Source of the DNA: Haloarculaceae archaeon
GTDB lineage: Archaea; Halobacteriota; Halobacteria; Halobacteriales; Haloarculaceae
Reading direction: 5' to 3'
Assembly: GCA_007122455.1 (NCBI GenBank)
Contig: SKTU01000001.1
Coordinates: forward strand, 1 to 58,110
Length of the DNA: 58,110 bases
The number at the start of each line of letters is the position of its first letter. Position 1 is the stretch's first letter. Below the pieces are notes generated by a model. It saw only the letters and a list, made by a program, of their open reading frames with translations. It was not told where the DNA came from and ran no database searches. Position numbers and translations under genes: made by a program. Shown here one piece after another: positions 55,863 to 58,110 of the stretch.

Positions 55863-57784
55863 TCGAGGAAATCCGGTTCGACGTGCTTTTCGTCGACCTC
55901 GCGTTCGAGGTGATCCCGGAACGTCTCGACGTCGACGTCCTTGCGCTCCGCTTCGAACCGGTCCCGGACCGAGACGGTGCCGGCCTCCTCCTCGTTGTCG
56001 CCGACGACGAGCATGTACGGGACGCGGTCGTCGTGGGCCTGCTGGATCTTCCGGCCGACCGTCCACGAGCGATCCTCGATCTCGACGCGGAAATCGCCGA
56101 GATAGCGATTCTGGAGCTGTTTGGCGTAGGGGATGTTGTCGTCCGACACCGGGAGGATGCGCACCTGTTCGGGCGCCAGCCACGTCGGAAAGTTCCCGTC
56201 AAAATGCTCGACGAGCACCATGAAGAACCGCTCGTAGCTGCCGTAGAGTGCGCGGTGGATCATCACCGGTCGGTGCTCCTCGTTGTCCTCGCCCGTGTAG
56301 GAGAGCTCGAACCGCTCCGGCATATTGAAATCGAGCTGAACCGTCGGGCCGTCCCAGCTTCGTCCGAGGGCGTCCTCGAACGCGAAGTCGATCTTCGGTC
56401 CGTAGAAGGCGCCGTCTCCCTCCTCGATCTCGTACTCCATGTCGGCGTCCTCGAGCACGTCCCGGAGCTGGGATTCGGCCTGCTCCCATATCTCGTCGGA
56501 CCCGACAGACTTCTCCGGCCGGGTCGCCAGGGCGACCTCGAAGTCGAGATCGAACGTCTCCAGCACCTCGGAGATCTGTTCCATGATGACCGTCACTTCC
56601 TCCTCGATCCGCTCGGGGCGGACGAAGAGGTGGCCGTCGTCGATGGTGAACGCCCACACGCGCGAGAGACCGGAGAGTTCGCCGCGCTGTTCCTTCCGGT
56701 AGACCTTCCCGTTCTCGGCGTACCGGACCGGGAGGTCCCTGTAGGACCAGTTGCCCTGATCGAAGATCGTCGCGTGCCCCGGACAGTTCATCGGCTTGAG
56801 CCCGTACTCCTCGTCGTTGACGTCGAGCAGGAACATGTCGTCGACGTAGTTGTCGTAGTGGCCGCTCTTCTTCCACAGCTCCGTCCGGAACAGGTGCGGC
56901 GTCTCGACGAAGTCGTACCCCTGCTCGTCGTTGAGTCCGTCGACGAACGCCTCCAGCTCCCGGAGTACCGTCTTCCCGTTGGGGTGATACAGCGGGAGTC
57001 CGGGGCCGGTCACGTCGGGGATCGAGAAGAGATCCAGCTCCCGGCCCAGCTTTCGGTGGTCCCGCTCCTTGGCCTGCTCGCGGCGCTCGAGGAACGTCGC
57101 CAGTTCGTCGTCGCTCCCGAATGCGGTTCCGTAGACGCGCGTGAGCGTGTCGTTGTCCTCGTCGCCGCGCCAGTAGGCCGCGGCGATGTTCAGCAGCTTC
57201 ACCGCACCGATCTCCCCGGTCGACTCGACGTGCGGTCCCTGACAGAGATCCTGCCAGCCGTCCTGCACGTAGAAGGAAACCGGATCCTCGCCGGCGGCCT
57301 CGGTCTCGAGGATGTCCAGCTTGTACGGGTTGTCGGCGTATATCTCGAGGGCCTCCTCGCGGGAGCGTTCGACGCGTTCGATTTCGTAATCGGCGTCGAT
57401 GATCTCGATCATCCGTGCTTCGATCGCTTCTAAGTCGTCGGCGTCGAGTTCGACGCCAGTTACGTCGTAGTAGAATCCCTCGTCGGTCGGCGGGCCGATC
57501 GCGAGTTTGGCGTCCGGGTGCCGCTCCTGCAGCGCCTGCGCGAAGACGTGCGCCGCCGAGTGTCTGAGTACCCGGAGATACTCTTCCGACTGCTCCGTGA
57601 CGATCACGACCTCGCAGTCGTCGACGAGCTGTTCGTCCCTGTCGACCAGTTCGCCGTCGACGACGCCTGCAACCGTGTCCGAACCGAGACCGGGTCCGAT
57701 CTCGTAGGCCACGTCCTCGACCGTCGACCCCCGATCGATCTCGAGTTCGGAGCCGTCGGGTAGCGTAACGACGATATCGCTCAT
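55859..57784 (-). CDS. thrS: Threonyl-tRNA synthetase
   Basis: Charges tRNA-Thr. Seen: 641 residues from ATG 57784. TGS domain (1-60: [22 protein letters not shown]), editing domain with [14 protein letters not shown] (bacterial-type N2 HxxxH), catalytic class II core with [38 protein letters not shown] and [38 protein letters not shown], and an anticodon-binding end. The Cys/His/His zinc residues are present. Full length. The bacterial-type editing domain is unlike that of most archaea and is as expected for haloarchaea. Confidence 0.96.
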   Translation of the reverse strand: MSDIVVTLPDGSELEIDRGSTVEDVAYEIGPGLGSDTVAGVVDGELVDRDEQLVDDCEVVIVTEQSEEYLRVLRHSAAHVFAQALQERHPDAKLAIGPPTDEGFYYDVTGVELDADDLEAIEARMIEIIDADYEIERVERSREEALEIYADNPYKLDILETEAAGEDPVSFYVQDGWQDLCQGPHVESTGEIGAVKLLNIAAAYWRGDEDNDTLTRVYGTAFGSDDELATFLERREQAKERDHRKLGRELDLFSIPDVTGPGLPLYHPNGKTVLRELEAFVDGLNDEQGYDFVETPHLFRTELWKKSGHYDNYVDDMFLLDVNDEEYGLKPMNCPGHATIFDQGNWSYRDLPVRYAENGKVYRKEQRGELSGLSRVWAFTIDDGHLFVRPERIEEEVTVIMEQISEVLETFDLDFEVALATRPEKSVGSDEIWEQAESQLRDVLEDADMEYEIEEGDGAFYGPKIDFAFEDALGRSWDGPTVQLDFNMPERFELSYTGEDNEEHRPVMIHRALYGSYERFFMVLVEHFDGNFPTWLAPEQVRILPVSDDNIPYAKQLQNRYLGDFRVEIEDRSWTVGRKIQQAHDDRVPYMLVVGDNEEEAGTVSVRDRFEAERKDVDVETFRDHLEREVDEKHVEPDFLE

Positions 57785-57840
57785 ACGAATCAAAAGCCGA
57801 GGCCGCGGGATAAGTGTTAAGAGACGGTGGGATCGAACGG

Positions 57841-58110
57841 CTACAGTCGATCGCTCGAGCGCAGCGGTCCGTCCAGACACTCGTCGAGTTCCGCTTCCAG
57901 TTTGAACCGCTGTACCTTCCGCGTGCCGCTGCGCGGGAGTTCCTCGAGGAAGAACACCCGTCGCGGATGAGCGTAGCTCGCGACGTGATCGAGGGAGAAC
58001 TCCCGGAGTTCCCGCTCGGTGAGCTCCGCGTTCGGCTCCGGAACGACGAACGCCACCGGCGCCTCGCCCTTCGTTTCGTGTGGTGCGCCGACGACGGCCG
58101 CGGCCCGAAC
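57841..58110 (-). CDS. C-terminal part of an AMP-forming acyl-CoA ligase/synthetase
   Basis: Seen: the last 89 residues only; the gene continues past the right edge. [64 protein letters not shown] is the C-terminal lid domain of ANL enzymes, with the catalytic Lys in SGTRKVQR. Substrate type cannot be told. Confidence 0.85.
   Translation of the reverse strand, partial: VRAAAVVGAPHETKGEAPVAFVVPEPNAELTERELREFSLDHVASYAHPRRVFFLEELPRSGTRKVQRFKLEAELDECLDGPLRSSDRL

Noticed and set aside
55712-57433. 573-codon frame antisense to thrS
   Set aside because: Shadow of thrS; composition typical of antisense haloarchaeal frames.
1-58110. CRISPR array or intact insertion sequence
   Set aside because: No regularly spaced repeats, no transposase gene with terminal repeats seen. 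The 24-bp pair before cdc48 has only two copies.

Overview
The window is a chromosomal piece of a haloarchaeon (class Halobacteria). The signs are high GC, strongly acidic predicted proteins, archaeal information genes (CDC48-type AAA ATPase, RadB, split GMP synthase subunit B), Tat-dependent lipoprotein signals, a trpDFEG half-operon, and AT-rich TATA-like boxes placed about 25-28 bases before many start codons, as expected for leaderless haloarchaeal mRNAs. The genus cannot be decided from the sequence.

Layout. 1-6086 (minus strand): the 5' part of a class II ribonucleotide reductase gene interrupted by an intein, then trpDFEG with overlapping stop/start codons. 6246-6320: tRNA-Val(GAC). 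6877-22601: a cell-surface glycan island. It holds three GT-B glycosyltransferases, a GT2 dolichyl-phosphate-sugar synthase-like enzyme, two multi-pass GT-C transferases, two sulfatase/phosphatase-superfamily enzymes, a secreted Gly-Tyr-repeat protein, a Wzx-like flippase and a GalE-like epimerase, plus a decayed nuclease/phosphatase gene. Gene orientation switches repeatedly, as in accessory surface loci.

22859-35358: mostly core and metabolic genes: a Rieske protein with a long unassigned extension, a PAS histidine kinase, a CitE-like lyase next to an ADP-forming acyl-CoA synthetase, a cupin, a sarcosine-oxidase-like flavoenzyme, two methyltransferases, a PPOX-type flavoprotein, RadB, a predicted RNase H-fold protein and LarC. 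35519-42619: CDC48 ATPase, then a complete branched-chain amino acid (Liv-type) ABC importer. 42639-48281: phosphate module, pstSCAB-phoU on the minus strand and a divergent AbrB-PhoU regulator.

48335-58110: a metallo-beta-lactamase-fold hydrolase; a minus-strand run (hydrolase, unknown protein, pyrG, guaA subunit B, small Rossmann protein); a PspA/Vipp1-like protein followed by an SPFH protein; a hotdog thioesterase coupled to thrS; and the end of an AMP-forming acyl-CoA ligase.

No CRISPR array, rRNA or intact insertion sequence was seen. The strongest unusual items are the intein placed directly before the radical cysteine of the reductase, the glycan island with its tRNA-Val neighbour and a tRNA-end-like sequence at its far edge, the repeat/palindrome element before cdc48, a LivG ATPase with a degenerate ABC signature, and the Rieske fusion. 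All functions are read from sequence motifs and family knowledge; no database search was run.
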